This document shows, piece after piece, positions 33,488-46,562 of a stretch of DNA of 64,000 nt (position 1 is the first letter of the stretch; the number at the start of each line of letters is the position of its first letter). Source of the DNA: Ampelomyces quisqualis (Eukaryota > Ascomycota > Dothideomycetes > Pleosporales > Phaeosphaeriaceae); contig JAGTXZ010000010.1 of the NCBI GenBank assembly GCA_018398575.1, positions 1,860,001-1,924,000 on the forward strand, in the 5' to 3' direction. Under the pieces are notes generated by a model that was not told where the DNA came from, did no database searches, and saw nothing but the letters and a program-made list of their open reading frames with translations. Both the position numbers and the translations under genes were made by a program.

Positions 33488-33703
33488 GGAGCCGCTGGAA
33501 AGACGAGACCGCTCGTGCACGGTGCGGAGCGGGGGGTCACGTTCGCCGGAACCAAACATGATGAAGATGACGGCGAGCTCACAGACATTGAAGATGGGGA
33601 CCTGAACAGACTGGCTGAAGAGGTCTACGATCATTTCTATGTGGACAGGATGAGGAGTGATGGTGGGACCATCTATTACCAAGAGGAACTTGGCCGCCAT
33701 TGA
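33488..33703 (+). other. In-frame continuation of the PHD gene beyond its stop
   Basis: Directly after the TAG, in the same frame, 71 codons are open to a TGA at 33701-33703. The encoded stretch looks like real protein: HDEDDGELTDIEDGDLNRL, then EEVYDHFYVDRM. It may be the original C-terminus cut off by a point mutation, a readthrough extension or an exon joined by an unrecognised intron. Confidence 0.45.
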
Positions 33704-33993
33704 TAGTGTCGAGGCTGTGGGTACACAGCAAAGCACGGGTGGTATGCCGGAGAAGCATAGGGAAAAACGATCCATCATTAAACGGTACTGGACAAGAGCG
33801 TTGTCATGACGAGCTTCAACCCTAGGGGATATCATTCAGAATTAGACGTGAGGTATCTTTCAATCATGGCCAAGCAGACGCCGCAATTCCAACTCCATCA
33901 AAACGCCAACCCATGCAGTCATTTCCTTCACTACCATGCAGTCATTTCGTTCACCGCCATGCAGTCATTTCCTTCCCCACGCAACGACGACGC

Positions 33994-36240
33994 TCACAAG
34001 TCATCGCCCAATCCAAGCCCCAGCGTCTGCTCGGGATCGTACCACTTCTTCGTCTTCAACACACGCATCTTCCTCACCGGCGACGCACTCCGATTACACG
34101 CCTCGCGCTCGCTAGTCTCGAGCCTCGCCCTGAGCATCTCATTCTCGCGCTGCAACGCGTCCACGCGATCCCGCAGCTCCGGGTCCGGGTCCTCAAACAC
34201 CTGGACCTGATTGCGCAACTGCGCCTTGGTAGCCTTGATGACGACGTCAATTTTGCTGTCGATATGCGCCTGTTGGTTATCCTGCTCATTGTCGAGCGCA
34301 GCTTGCCAGCGCCGGCGTTCCTGGTCCACGGCACTCTCCATCTCGGCGTAGCATTCGTCGCGAATGTCTTGCTCGAGCTCCGCCATGTGGTCTTCTGCCG
34401 CCGCCCACGACGCTTCTGCGGCTTGGCGACGTGCGGTTTCTTCTGTGAGCCGGAGCGCCAAGATTTCCATTTCTTGCTCGAGGCGAGCGACTTCGGCGTT
34501 GGCGGCTTCGAGTTCTTCGAGCACTGCCGAGGGCGTCGTGCGGCCCGAGGAGGTAGCGGTGCTGCCGGCGTATTTGGGCGGGAGGCCGGAAAGAAGGGTT
34601 GATGTGGTCGAAGGGATTCGCGGGACGGTCACTTCGCGGGCGAGGGCTGAGTACCGGAGGATTTGGGACGTAGCGTTGAAGTCGGTTTGTGGGTCGGCGG
34701 TAACGACCATGATGGACTTTTGTGGCGGGCTGTGATGATGTGTTTGACGTGAGGAGGATGGAAATGAGTTCGAGAAAAGGAGCTCTGTGAGCTTGCACTG
34801 ACGGAACGGAACAATGTTCTGGTATCATGTTAGTGCTGGAAATGATGCAGAGCTTGACAAGAACGTACCTTGGAGCCATCTTGATTGTCGGACTGCATTT
34901 GCATACATTGACCAAGATACATCAAGGACTCATTGATCTTGCCAGCTTCTGCCAGAGTTGCGCCAGCAGTCTTTGCGGTTCGAGCACGCTCTGATCCAGC
35001 CAAATCAACAATTGTCAATGTGCTGCTTGACCAAGGGCCCCTTCGCTCAGAGTTACGCTTCTTGACTTCGACACAAAAGAAGCCGTGGCTTCGCGAGCTG
35101 GTAGCATTGCTTCCAGTGCCAGCAACCTTCCGCTCCATGAGACCTGTTTCCAGTACCATCATTGCCTCCTCAAAGCTGCCGCAAATGATCTTCGTGAGAC
35201 CAGCTACGACCTTTCGATCTGGGCTCTGCTCTGTGCTTTTGAACAAAAGTGCTCGGCGTTTGACGCTGGGGTGCTTGCTCTTCAACGCACTACCAGTCAA
35301 GAGATCGAAGATGCGGTCGTTGTAGACTTCGTACATGGAGATGACTATCGCATATTCGGCGCTAGAGTCTGTCGGAATCGTGACATCCGTGACCGAAGGT
35401 GTCTGTGGCAGTGTGGAGGGTCGTGGTATCTTGTTTGATCGCGAAGTCCCGCCCGTCGAGAAAAAGCTAGCATCCTTTTTGGTGGTGAGTATATGTTAAT
35501 CGTGGAATGTGGTATGTTGGATAGCACTCCATTGACAGGGCGAAAGGGGAAAGTGGCTTGAAATGCCCGATACAGGTCTTTTACATCTACAAGACAAGGA
35601 GAAGAACCAAAGACTTACAGCGATCGGCGTTTGTGCTCGTGATGGAAAGCGTTCCGACTGGTTGTCTCCATACATGGAATCGAGGAAAGCAGTGGCAGTG
35701 TACATGTGTGCTTCGGCTACATCTGCTGCAGCCAGTGATGAGAATGCCGGAGCCCCATAGAAGGATTGGACAAGCTGCTGTTCGCAGCTCTGGAAGAGAA
35801 CATCAAGAGACATTTGAACGAGGCCGCGTTGTGACTTGGTGCCGAGAATGGTGTGGCTCTACATGATTGTAAGCATCATATCCCGGGAGAGCACATAGGA
35901 GGTTATGCACCTTGCCTGAGCCTGTGACACCCAATGTTGCCAATAGTCCGTCTCGTCCATGGTAACCTGGTGCGCCCAGTACTCCCTCTATCATAGGGAC
36001 GACACCCGTGCTGTTGAAAAGTTCTTTCTGCTGCGCATTCTCTTCGAAGACCCTGGTAAACGCAAATCGCTCTATAGCCCGCTTCCTGTTGTCGCTCGTG
36101 GGCGGTTTGATTGTAATGTGCGTGGGATGGCTTCCTTCGCCGTCTTCAACTGTGAGAAAGCGAGCATTTGCAGAATGCGATGGACGCAAGCGCAAGAAAA
36201 CGTCAAAGAGCGCACTCGAAGGTCGCGCTGGAGGTTCCAT
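33994..36240 (-). CDS. Kinesin motor protein with C-terminal coiled coil
   Basis: A microtubule motor of 666 aa. Exons on the minus strand are 35911-36240, 35619-35858, 34869-35474 and 33994-34818. The nucleotide-binding P-loop is GVTGSGKS (about 104-111) followed by HTILG. Switch I is ATSSRSHGFF, switch II is VDLAGSERART, and the motor ends with FRQCKLTELLF. After a Ser/His-rich neck, the C-terminal 200 residues form a coiled coil (EELEAANAEVARLEQEMEI and onward), then a short basic tail. The motor resembles the kinesin-6/KIF20 type more than conventional kinesin, but this is uncertain. The second intron is 144 bp, longer than usual here. Confidence 0.88.
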
Positions 36241-36668
36241 AATTATTTTGTATGTCTCGGGACCAGATGCGGGTTGAGTAGTAGTATGCGACTATGCGTT
36301 GATATTCCGAAAGTGTGGGGAGCAGCTCGAGCAGACACATCAACAAGTCCCGCGTGCCGTTGCCAGAAGCAACCAGCAGCTCCGCGCTAAGACGCCGTAT
36401 CCAAGCGCCACCTTTACCACCCTGACCCATCTCTTCGCATTTTGCAGTGTGCGCATTTTGCAAAATGCGATCGTAAGACTGTCCTGATGTGCGATGAACT
36501 CCAGGGTCAGTAATGGCACAGACCATCATCTCTACGGCAGGAGTGTGATGAACAAGGATAGGCCATATCTGAGGACAAGTCTCTTTTAGGCGACTATTCA
36601 TTGGATGTTGGAATCATACTCGGCTACACTTGAATTATATGATAGGTCGGTTCCATAGTCTCGTTTGT
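36241..36668. promoter_or_regulatory. Intergenic region between kinesin and carboxylesterase
   Basis: About 430 bp between two minus-strand genes: promoter of the kinesin and 3' region of the esterase. A 132-codon frame overlaps it without recognisable motifs. Confidence 0.4.
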
Positions 36669-38425
36669 CTATCGCTCGAAAACATTCAGAGCGTTCGCAT
36701 TGATTAGCTCCATGCCTTCCTTCCGGTACGTATCAGGCTCAGCGTAACTTGACACATTGGCATCGAAGACAAAGTCCATTGGATTGCAGAGATCATACTT
36801 GGGCCACGTCTCTTCCGCGCCGGACCAAGCATATGATTCTCTCCACGCGTTCGGGTCAAGGTCATGCACGAAGCTGACCCAATTGCTGTTCATGAACATT
36901 GCTAGGTCGCGATAGCTCTGGGTCTTGTTGGTGAAAGGTGGTACAGCAGCGGGAAGGTAGCCGACACCCTGAAGATTAAGGAAGACAAAAGCGACCTCTT
37001 GGACATGGGCCACACCGAAATCTGGCGGGATTCCAGCAGGTATGGCGTTGAAGCGGTAGCAGTATGCTGACAGTCCCGCTGCAGCCCATGTCTCGCAAGT
37101 CTTGCGGCGCGGTGCAATGAAGATCTGGTCGCCAAAGTAGGACGCCGAGCGGCGAAATTGTGCACCGAATGGAGAACTGGGTCGCTGATCGCCTAGGTTG
37201 GCAATGACATTGACTGAAAGGTCATCTGGATAAGCTGCAAATAGCTTCTGTGCAAGGTCCTCTGACATGTTTCCAGGAGCAAACATCCTGACAAAAACTT
37301 CAAAGTCGGCGGTCGTGTTCACAGGCAAGGGGCTGAAAGCGCTTCCTTCGTCCGAATTTGCGCCATGGATGATGGGAACTTTCACAAATTCACCTGCTTC
37401 GAGCTGGAGTGAGGTGCGCTTCTGGATGAAGTCGCCGTCCACGATTGGCATGAAGTTGATGACATTGAGTGTTGCACTTGTAGTATTGATAGCAGTGTTC
37501 AGCTGCTCAGCAGGCAATGCCCTCAAGCACTCCAGCGGTCTGGTCTGGTTGGCACAATTGGTTCTCTGCGTCAGCTCATTGTACATCTCTGCATTGCTCA
37601 AAGCGTCTCCAAGTGGTCCAAAGTTGATGGGATTTCCAGATTGCATAATGGCGCCTCGGAAAAGCGAATCATCGCGGCCGCCGTATGCAGTCAGATGGAA
37701 GCCAACAGAAGCGCCACCCGCACTCTCGCCGTATATGGTAACTTGTGCCGGATCACCACCAAAAGCAGCAATATTCTCTTGTACCCATTGAAGAGCAAGA
37801 CGCTGGTCGCGCAGTCCGAGGTTCAGGGTTCCTGCCTCCCTAAGCTCTTCGCTCCCGCTCAAGAATCCCCAAGCACTCAGGCGATAGTTGACGTTGACCG
37901 CGATGATTGGTTTCCCTATCTTGACGGAGTTCTGAACCATGAAAGAGGTATTGTATCGTTGATCGATACCTCCACCCTGACTAAAGCCTCCTCCGTGGAT
38001 CCAGAAAGCAACTGGCAAGGTCATGTTCTCGAATCCAGCAGGCCGGACAACGTTGAGGTAAAGACAATCTTCTGAGACTGGGTAGTTCCACTGATCGCTG
38101 CCATAGCCGTAACACTGGACGTTCTTTAGTACGTAATCCTTACATGGGGAATGTCTTTGACACATACTTCGGTCGAATACGCCATAGCTGGTTTTGCTTC
38201 ACTCCAGCTTTGATTCAAGCTTATGGGGTTTCTGTAACGCAGAGCCCCTACAGGGGGCTGTGCGAAAGGTACCCCTAGGAAAAAATCTTGTCTATACTCA
38301 TCCGAATACACTCCCACGTAAGATCCATTTTTGACATGGACAGTCGGGGCTGCAGGGGCTGTAGGGAAGCTACAACTCGCGAAGCTAGCAGAGAGAGAAA
38401 GTGTCGAGGCCGCAATTCGCAACAT
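36669..38425 (-). CDS. Secreted type-B carboxylesterase/lipase
   Basis: An alpha/beta-hydrolase that cleaves carboxylic esters outside the cell; the substrate is unknown. Exons 38168-38425 and 36669-38114 give 567 aa with a 53-bp intron. The signal peptide covers about residues 1-25 (MLRIAASTLSLSASFASCS). Family signatures are SEDCLYLNVVRP, the oxyanion-hole motif HGGGFSQGG and the nucleophile elbow GESAGGAS. A candidate acid is the Glu in NSDEGSAF, and the His is in GVAHVQEVAF. The full triad is present and the length is normal. The intron was placed so that STE-CYGYGSDQ is continuous; without it a stop interrupts the first frame. Confidence 0.9.
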
Positions 38426-39945
38426 AGTAGATAACTGGTGCGATGTTGCGGCGTCGAAAAGAAGACGATAGAGTCAATAGCATCATTATATACCGTCTTC
38501 AAGATACCTTAGGCTGACTCGCATTCGTCCTTGCAGTTGTAATGCGGCTTTGGGTCCAATCACTTCACAACGGAATAGTCACCGTTTGCGCACATTGGCC
38601 GTCCCACCTCGGCAAGGGCGTTTCCCCGGATGCACGTTGGCGAAACCTCGGGCGATGGAGAAAGTGGGTATTCAAGTACGGGTGTGGCGGTGATTAGCTC
38701 GATGAGCGGTCCGAGCAGCATACATACATATTTTGAATTGTGGGGTCGCGAGTTAATTAATATCGACCGAGATCGAACATCAGATGGTGGTAGTGATGCC
38801 GTAGAGGATGCCAAAACCCAACGAGCAATGGCGACATTTTACAGGAGTCACAACTAATATAGTCCACGGCCGTAGACTACTCATTTGGAGGTTTTTGCTC
38901 AACTGAGAGTCCCGTAATAAATCTGATGCTAGCGATAGTGATAAGTTATAACATACATGCTAGAACGGACTAGGTACTCCGAAGGAAGATAGACCCCGGC
39001 CGCATGCGGCTTTCCTACTGTACAATGGCAAACCTTCGAGCGGTTTTCATTCACGAGATATTTCGGGAGCGTTCTCTCGAGGCTCGAGCCAATCCACACG
39101 ACCAATATCGCAAAGACGATGCTTACGCTCTTGCCATTTATCGAGCCGCTACCACGACCTTAACAATGATGTATACACCATGCAAGGTGCTCTGACGCGC
39201 ACATTCCAGTGAAGGCAAGAAGGCATGAATGAGTAGCATGTCGAGATGCAAAGGGCTTCTGACTGGCTGAATGCTGGCCCAAAATTCGGGATCTGTTGAA
39301 ATTGCTGAATGTCGTGTTACCAACATAAAGCAAGCCCACATACCCATGTGAATATGCAAGTCTTGTGATCGTGATTTATTGTTGTCGTGTGGATTGTTGT
39401 GGCACTCGTAGCTTTTCTGACAATGACGTCACGCACGGTAACTGCTACCACGTAGTGGTGCCGAGCATAATCTTGAAAGCTATCAATAATAATCCCGCAG
39501 GGCTTTGAACGGGTTTCGGACGAAGGATTCACGGTAGGATCAGACGCGATGCAAACAAGGAACCTGAACTCCTAATCAGGCAGGACGTGAAGGATGCTGG
39601 TGGAGAGACTGCGATCATGATCGACGAACCCTGGTATCGATATAGATAAGCGACAATCCCATCTTTCAGGACATGGGCAATGTAGCATCAGCAACCTTGA
39701 TTTAGAGGGGCTTTCAACCACACAGATTACAGAGTCGCCCTTCCATGCTTTGGCGAGCACGTTGAGCTCCCGGCGCGCAGTCCTCTGTGGATGTGGTGGT
39801 GTGGCTTACGCCACAATGCATCGGTGACGCAATGGCAATCATAGCTCGACACGGCCGTCTAGCAGCAAACAAAGCCCTGGAGGCACTTTCCCCCCTCCAC
39901 GACCTATCCTCCAAACGTTCTTCGTTCACAGGCCTATAATTCACA
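38426..39945. other. Long divergent intergenic region, no gene seen
   Basis: About 1.5 kb between divergent genes. It contains only short overlapping frames (up to about 85 codons) without motifs. It should hold the promoters of the esterase and of the DUF3292 gene. Confidence 0.5.
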
Positions 39946-42139
39946 ATGGGTACACAAGGCCTGGTGCTGAAAGATCTTCTGCCAGTCCCGGAAACAGATC
40001 CCACGGCGCACAAAGGCTCCTCGAATACGCTGCTAGATGCACCTACAGATAGCCATGCGCTAGCATTGGGTGCAGCAAAGGCAGTTCATCCGGCGGAGGC
40101 GGGTGCTGCACAGGTCCAGCATGAGAAAGAGGTAGTGGATCTGGGTTGGAACGAGCCGAAAGAGCATGTCGCACAACCCCTTGTGGGAGGTCTGTCGAAC
40201 GAGGATCTATGGCTACTCGTGCGCCGTTTCAACAAGGTGAGAACTTGCTTGGGAAAGGGTTCAAGTATATCACTAAAGAATTCATAGCAAATGTACCACG
40301 TCAAGGAGATCACGACGGCACCACCAGGCGGCTTGGATTTGAACATTGCAGATGAGGAGGAGTTCTCTCCCGACAAGTTGCGTGCCAATGTTGAGCGCTT
40401 GTACATGACCATCGTACGTCACCTTTACTACTTCTGGTTGATAACGCTGACTCGAACAGGGCATAAGCATGATGTCTTTTGGCAAACATATTGTTCGAAT
40501 ACGCTCATGGCGTGAAACGCGACGGACAGCCTGGTTCTGTGCCGCTTACTTCTTAGCATGGGTTCTGGATTTGATTGTGCCTCTGATCTCCATCACCCTC
40601 ATCACCCTCATCATATACCCACCCGCCCGTCAGGTCATGTTCCCACAAGCTCCTCTTGCTCTTGTCAGCTCCAAGGGAGGTGTCCAGAAACCGAAAGCTG
40701 GAACGCTTGGTAGTACCGACAGCGTCACAGGAGCTCCCGAGAACCACAAGGGAGAAGCCGTTGAGCAAGAGGCGTCCAACTTCGTCAACGGCATTGCGTC
40801 CGTGGCTTTGTCGAGTGCTACAGGTAAGCATCCTCAGGGCGAACCGCCGGAAGGGGATGCGCGGGAGACCATTGTCCCAGACCCTACGCGAATCGCTATT
40901 GGTGCTGCAGATGCGAAGGATGTTACCGCTGGCGCTACACCGTCCAAACATCACGACAAGACCAAAGTCCCCATGGAGACTGCCATGTGGACGAAGATGC
41001 GACCTGTAATGCATGGTCTTGCAGATGTCACTGATACCTGGGAACGATTCGCGAAGTAAGCAACACCAGCATCAGTCAGAGATTGCTCGCTGACAGGTTA
41101 TAGTTTGCTTGAACCAACTCCTCCATTTCCAAGAAATCGGTACCATTACCGTCTAGCGGCTGGGGTTGCACCACTCCTACTGATTTCTCTCTTTGTAACT
41201 TCGTACATGTTTATGAAAGGCGTCACTTTTGGTGCCGGCTTCGTATTCTTCGGTGGCCCCATCATCACTCGAGGGCTCGACCTACTGAACCGAAAGATTC
41301 CACATTGGCAGAAACTCCTCGAGCTGCGCAATACGCTGCTAAAGGGAGTGCCAACCAACGCGCAACTTACCGTTACCCTTCTCCGCATTGGCGAGGCAAA
41401 CAAGGCTCCCTTGGTACCCCCGCCACACATCAACACACCACCACCCGACAAACCTGTTGAGATCAACGAACAAGAGCTCCGCTCTACAGGTGCAGATTGG
41501 CCACTAAACGCTACGCAAGCTGAGTTGGACGAAGCCATGGCACCCGACCCTACCACGGCGCACGAGACCGGCGGTGAAGACATCGACAAGGCTAAGGATT
41601 CGAACCACGGTGGTAAGAAGGGCAATAAGATCGTAAACTTCTTCCGTCACTCTGTCAAGGGCGGAGTGCAGACGACTGTTGGCGCCGACAGGGTTAAAGC
41701 TGCTGTCGGCTCGCAACACGCCAAAAACCGCCTCGGTGCCATCCCATCTAAAAACGCCGACTTGACCTCTGGTCCTGTCGAGTTCAAGTCTAGATACGAT
41801 GGTAAGAAAGGACACTTGTACATTACTACTAAGGCGACCATTCCTTGCATCGCCTTCTCAACCGACAGCACAATTGAGAAGATTGGCACCGCTGACCGCG
41901 AGGACTTGCATCCACTTTGGAGCATACCGGTTGGTGATATCAAGGAGCTTCGAAAGGTTGGTGGGTATGGCTGGAAGGCAAAGATGGTTGTTGGGTGGGC
42001 TATGGGGCGCGAAGTCGCGGATGGTATCGTGATCACAGATCGAACAGGCGCCGAGACCAGGATGACAGCCATGCCTCTAAGAGACGAGCTGTTCAATCGG
42101 CTTGTCGCTATGGGTGGTCAGAAGTGGGAGTGCTGGTAG
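39946..42139 (+). CDS. DUF3292-family integral membrane protein
   Basis: A fungus-specific membrane protein of unknown function. Exons 39946-40236, 40288-40413, 40460-41055 and 41104-42139 give 682 aa with introns of 46-51 bp. A hydrophobic segment follows the WRETRRTAW motif (about 160-195, AWVLDLIVPLISITLITLI), and a second hydrophobic pair lies at about 355-395 (APLLLISLFVTSYMF, GAGFVFFGGPII). Between them is a polar, probably cytosolic loop. The C-terminal 150 residues (from about GHLYITTKATIPCIAF) look like a folded domain ending KWECW. The assignment rests on remembered family character: conserved Trp/Arg motif, two membrane regions and overall length. Localisation cannot be told. Confidence 0.75.
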
Positions 42140-43380
42140 AGGAGAAAATCCTTAATTAGGACTCGGGCCAAACAGCTTTGTCGAAATTATTGCCAGCATC
42201 AAGCTCGTGCAGAGCACGAGCCTACTACACCAATAATAATCATATCCCTAACGATGTTAGGAGCGAAAAGAACCCATATATAGTAAAACGTATATAATTT
42301 AATATGGGAAATACCTACTTAGTCTTTATGTAGATCAAAGAAATACTAGTTGGCTTCTACATCAGGAAAAGTGTCTGAAAATGTCGTATAATTAACAACC
42401 TCCTTTTCGTTACCAATGCTACTGCTACTTATCCCTTAGCTGTATCTGCGAAGCCATCAATTCATTCAATACCACAGCCGTCAGTCATAATCATGCATTT
42501 GTCATCGAAGTGTTCATCCCTCGTCCTGCGAAGCTGTCGACTTAGTTGACACTACAGCTGTCAGTCATCAGCGTGCATTGCGGTTGGTCGCAACTGGCGC
42601 AGACTTTGTCTTTACACCCGAACACCCTTCCCGTCAAGCATAGCAGGCGAACACGTGCTAGCAGATAAGAGACGTAGGCAAGTGCAGAACGACTGTGGTT
42701 GCCAAGGGCGCTATTAACCGCTCTCTGAACAAGATCACGCCACAGCAGCGTTAAGGACATCCTCTCTGAAGAAGCTCATCTCGACACAGATATCAATACG
42801 CTCAGACACGTTCAGCGTGAAGGCATACCCTGTGCCTACGACCAGCGTTTCTAACTAGCCGTAGTACTACGAGCTACTGCTACTACCTACTGCTTAAGTA
42901 AGCAGTAAGTAGCTGGGTGTGAATGAGTGGGACTCGTAGCAGTGGTGGTGACAATCTGGGAGCTTCACTCTGTAACTACAGCTGTGAAATTTGCGTGTGC
43001 CTATCTGTCCTAGTCCTTGAAGGTTCGCGTTTTCTCTTGTATTTTGGCATAGGCTGACTGGTAGCACGGGCACACCAAATTGTAACGTCAGGAAGTAGTT
43101 CACTCCGACGTGCAGTAGCGTAGGCCAACTAGACCTATAGTAGCAGTAGTACGGCCTGTTGGAAACGCTACCCATGACCGCATGCTTTCCATACTCCAAG
43201 TTGCGGAGAGTAGTTCAGGTGCAATTCAGGCCGGTCCCAATGATGCATTTCGTTGCACCGTAGTGCCAACATAGCATATTGTAGCGCTCAAGCACCCTCC
43301 GCAAAGCTCACCCAGACTCTCCGCTATGATGTCTTCCCCTCATCCTCATCCTCCACCTCCTCAACCCATCCTGTCACTTC
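42140..43380. other. Convergent intergenic region, no gene seen
   Basis: About 1.24 kb between two gene ends facing each other. The stretch 42,240-42,420 is more A+T-rich than its surroundings. Short frames only; no tRNA-like or repeat structure recognised. Confidence 0.5.
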
Positions 43381-45122
43381 TTACTCCTCTTCTTCCATCA
43401 TCGGCACGTCTTCGCCGGCCTCGGCAGCGGCGTTGACACCAGCGCGGAACGTCCTGCACTCCTGGGCAGCAGCGAGTGCTAGATGGTACTTCATCTCGAG
43501 CTTGCTGCCAGTGTGGGGCAAGCCCTTCGCGCGACACATCTTGGAGAGTTCCTCTCTCGTCCACTCCTCGTCGGCATCCTGCAGTGCGCTGACTAGCTGG
43601 GCCTTGGTCTTGCTGAGGGCTGGGATACCCTTTTGAGCGCACATCTTTATGAGGTCCGGGTGGGAGAGGTAGGTGCGTGGATCCGGCATGTCGGCAGTGA
43701 TCTTGGCGCTAGGAACGGTGAAGGTCGTGTTGGGGTTAGCAGCCTGCTTCATAGGAGAAACCTTGCCTTTGCCTTTGCCCTTGGACGCCTTCTTGTCATC
43801 TTTGGCCTTCTCTTTCTGGATCTGAGCGTTGCGCTGAGTCTTCGCCGTGGCGTTTTCTCCTGCGCGCTGGTACCGAACCTGTGCTGCGGCGGCGCGCTTC
43901 ATAGCACGCTGAGCCTTGACTTCCTCCTTCTGTTGGCGCTTGAGCGCGACATCTGCAGCCTTTTGTGCGTTGATGACCCGAGCCTCGTTCTTGGCCTTGC
44001 GCTCGATGGCCTCCTTCGTCGCCTGTTCGTCTTCGGCCTTGAGCTGGGCGTTCACGCAAGTTTCGCGGTAAGTCTCCATCTCATAACGACGGGCATCGGG
44101 ATCGTCGTCCATCTCGGTGGGGATGCGAGCATTACCGTCTCTAAGCGTGTCGTAGCGCTCGCGGCAGGCTTTGGCGGAGAACATTGCATTCTCCCTGAGG
44201 CGACGCATATACTCGGACACCTTCTTGAAGCGCCAGGCGCGAATCCGCTCGACCTCATAGCTGATCTCGATGTCGGCCAAGTGGTAGGCCTGTATGAGGA
44301 GACAGTCCTATGGTTGCGTGTGAGCTTCGGACAATATAGATGTGAGTAGACGCGGGGTGGACTTACATCTTCGTACTCCCACTCCTTGCAGCCGTTCTTG
44401 AGCAGAGTATCGACGTTAGCTGCCTGAGCGAGACGGATGCGCATGATACGCGTAGAGATGGACTTCTGATCGTAGCGAACGCGACCGTCCTTAGCGAGCT
44501 TGTCGGCGATCTGTTTGTCGCTGAAACCCTTCTCACGCATTTCCATCATAAGTTCGTCGTCAGAGTCTAGTTCGTGCGACACCTTCTTATGGTATGCCGG
44601 CAGGGTCTCGCCCTTCTTGCGGTTGCGACGGCCAAAAGTGCCTGGAACACGAGACGTCGGCTTCGAGGTAAGAGCTTCTTCGTCATCGATGATGAATGCG
44701 TCTGTGTTTTTCGAGCGGAGAGTAGTAGATGTCTTGACACGCTTACGCTTCTGACCAGGAACGGCATCATCGTAGTCGCGGTCGTAGTCCTGAGTACCTT
44801 CATCGCTCTCGTCTCCATCCTGTGCAATCTCATTGTTGGCCGTAAATTCTGTGTAGCCTTGGAGCGTGAACTCATCGTCCTCGGGCTGAGTATGTTAGCT
44901 TCAATTCGCGCACAGTGGTAGAATTGCTTACTTCATTTGGCAGCTCGTCCTCGTCAAAGAGGTCCTCATCACCGCCCTCGGTGGCAATGTCCATGTCCGC
45001 CTCGGCATCCTCGAAGTCGAGCTGGTTCATGGGGTCGTCGCCTACGTAATTAGTGAGCGTAATGTGTGAGCGAAGAGGCCACATAGGTAATTACCGTCGA
45101 GAAAGAGAGTCTTATCAGTCAT
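43381..45122 (-). CDS. Nuclear-type protein with SAP-like repeats
   Basis: Exons 45095-45122, 44932-45041, 44367-44885 and 43381-44307 give 527 aa (first exon only 28 nt). I do not recognise a named function. The N-terminus is acidic (DEDLFDEDELPNE). A helical block around 150-215 (ELMMEMREKGFSDKQIADKL...ISTRIMRIR) resembles a helix-turn-helix. A long charged coiled coil follows, with a Lys-rich segment (KASKGKGKGKVS). Two consecutive SAP-like helices lie near the end: DLIKMCAQKGIPALSKTKAQL and ELSKMCRAKGLPHTGSKLEM, each with the L-x3-C-x2-K-G pattern. SAP motifs bind A+T-rich DNA, so a chromatin role is plausible but inferred. Confidence 0.75.
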
Positions 45123-46562
45123 CGTGCTGGCTTCAAGGAGTGGTTGCGTGGTGTTGATGTGATGGTGAGTGTTGTAGGGTAGATCAGGATTTGGTATTTG
45201 TTGTTGTGTTGTGGTCGGATAGGAGACGGATATACTCTTCGCCTAATAACCGCGCTATCGTAGCGCTTGTGAGCCAGGGTATTGTAGCCGTCCGAGGTGA
45301 AAGAGCATAAAAGTCGCCACCCAAAAAGCGCGTGCAGCCTCCAAGTACGCTTATGGCAGCTAGCAGACGCCCTTTTTTTAAAGTGAGTGGCGCTGTATCA
45401 GAAGGGCCCGGTCGAATCGATATGATTAGGGAGATGAAGAAGTAAGTGTAGTCCAAAAAAGGAAGCAGTCGAGAGCTTGACTATATACACAAGGTGCTGA
45501 ACGCGGTTCCCGCGCGCTAGTGGGGCAACGTATAGTTGCCCAGGTGATGTGATGTAGAAACAAGAGGTCGAAGAGCGGCCCATAGCCAGTGATTGTTCGA
45601 AAGTGTGTTGTTTACCATAAACATTTTGCTGACGGGCCTGCGTCGGCCAGGTCCAGTTAGGATGTGGCCGGTTATCCTCCGACAGCCAGCCCTTTAAAAC
45701 AATTCCCATGTTACTCACAACGTCATAGGATCAAACCAAGGAGATAGCTTGAGAAGCAAGTGTTGACTTGCCCCTGCAATTGACCACGACCACGATACTG
45801 ACACGGGCGTGAACCCAAAGACGTGTAGAAAGGCTTACAGGGTAGGGAAATCCTCTTGACGGAGGGAAGAACTTGAATGCAATTCGAAACGATAATCGAA
45901 ACTCATGAGGATATGGAATTTGCAGCAATTCAAGGAAAAAATTGCGACATGGTTATGCGACGTGGTCAGGCTCATCGGTCTGAGAATGACGTGTAGCACA
46001 CTTACAAACCCCAGCCTAAGCCTCACCAGCATATTTGTCACGACGTGCTGCGCGTATATGGCTGCATCTTACATGCTCAAGCCATAGGCATAGCTGCGCA
46101 TGCCGTAACGTTGTGAATGAAGAGACCCCTCCGAGCTTAGATCCTCCAGTGCACCATGGACGCAGGTCAATATCTGAGGCCTAAGACATCATCATCCTAT
46201 GAACAATGAAAAGCTATTCCCAAGACGGGTACTGATGATTGGAACGGCGGAATGGTTAAGGAGCCATAGAAAGCCAAGGACACGTTCTGCGTGGAGGATG
46301 ACACGTGCTAGCGGGCGATCTTCTGTGCGCTAGGCCCAGATTCACATCCCTGCCGAATGACGCAACTTCACCAGAGAATGCTTGCAATCAAGGCTCCTAA
46401 CACAGCCACGACGACATCCTTATAGATGTCCAGCCTGTGAAATCGCCCCTCCAAGTCCATCCGATCTTGTGGGGTTTACTCTACAATCTCTTTTAGCCTT
46501 CGAACTGCAGCGCGAAACTCGCCTACCCACCTCATCCCCTGTGAAACCCAGCAAACTTCCAA
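45123..46562. other. Long divergent intergenic region, no gene seen
   Basis: About 1.44 kb. Only short frames (up to about 106 codons on the minus strand at 45398-45718) with no motif. It should contain promoters for both flanking genes. Confidence 0.5.

Noticed and set aside
46241..46365. tRNA-like stretch (GGCGGAATGGTTAAGG ... TTCACATCCCTGCCG)
   Set aside because: It resembles A- and B-box sequences, but the T loop is wrong and the stems do not pair.
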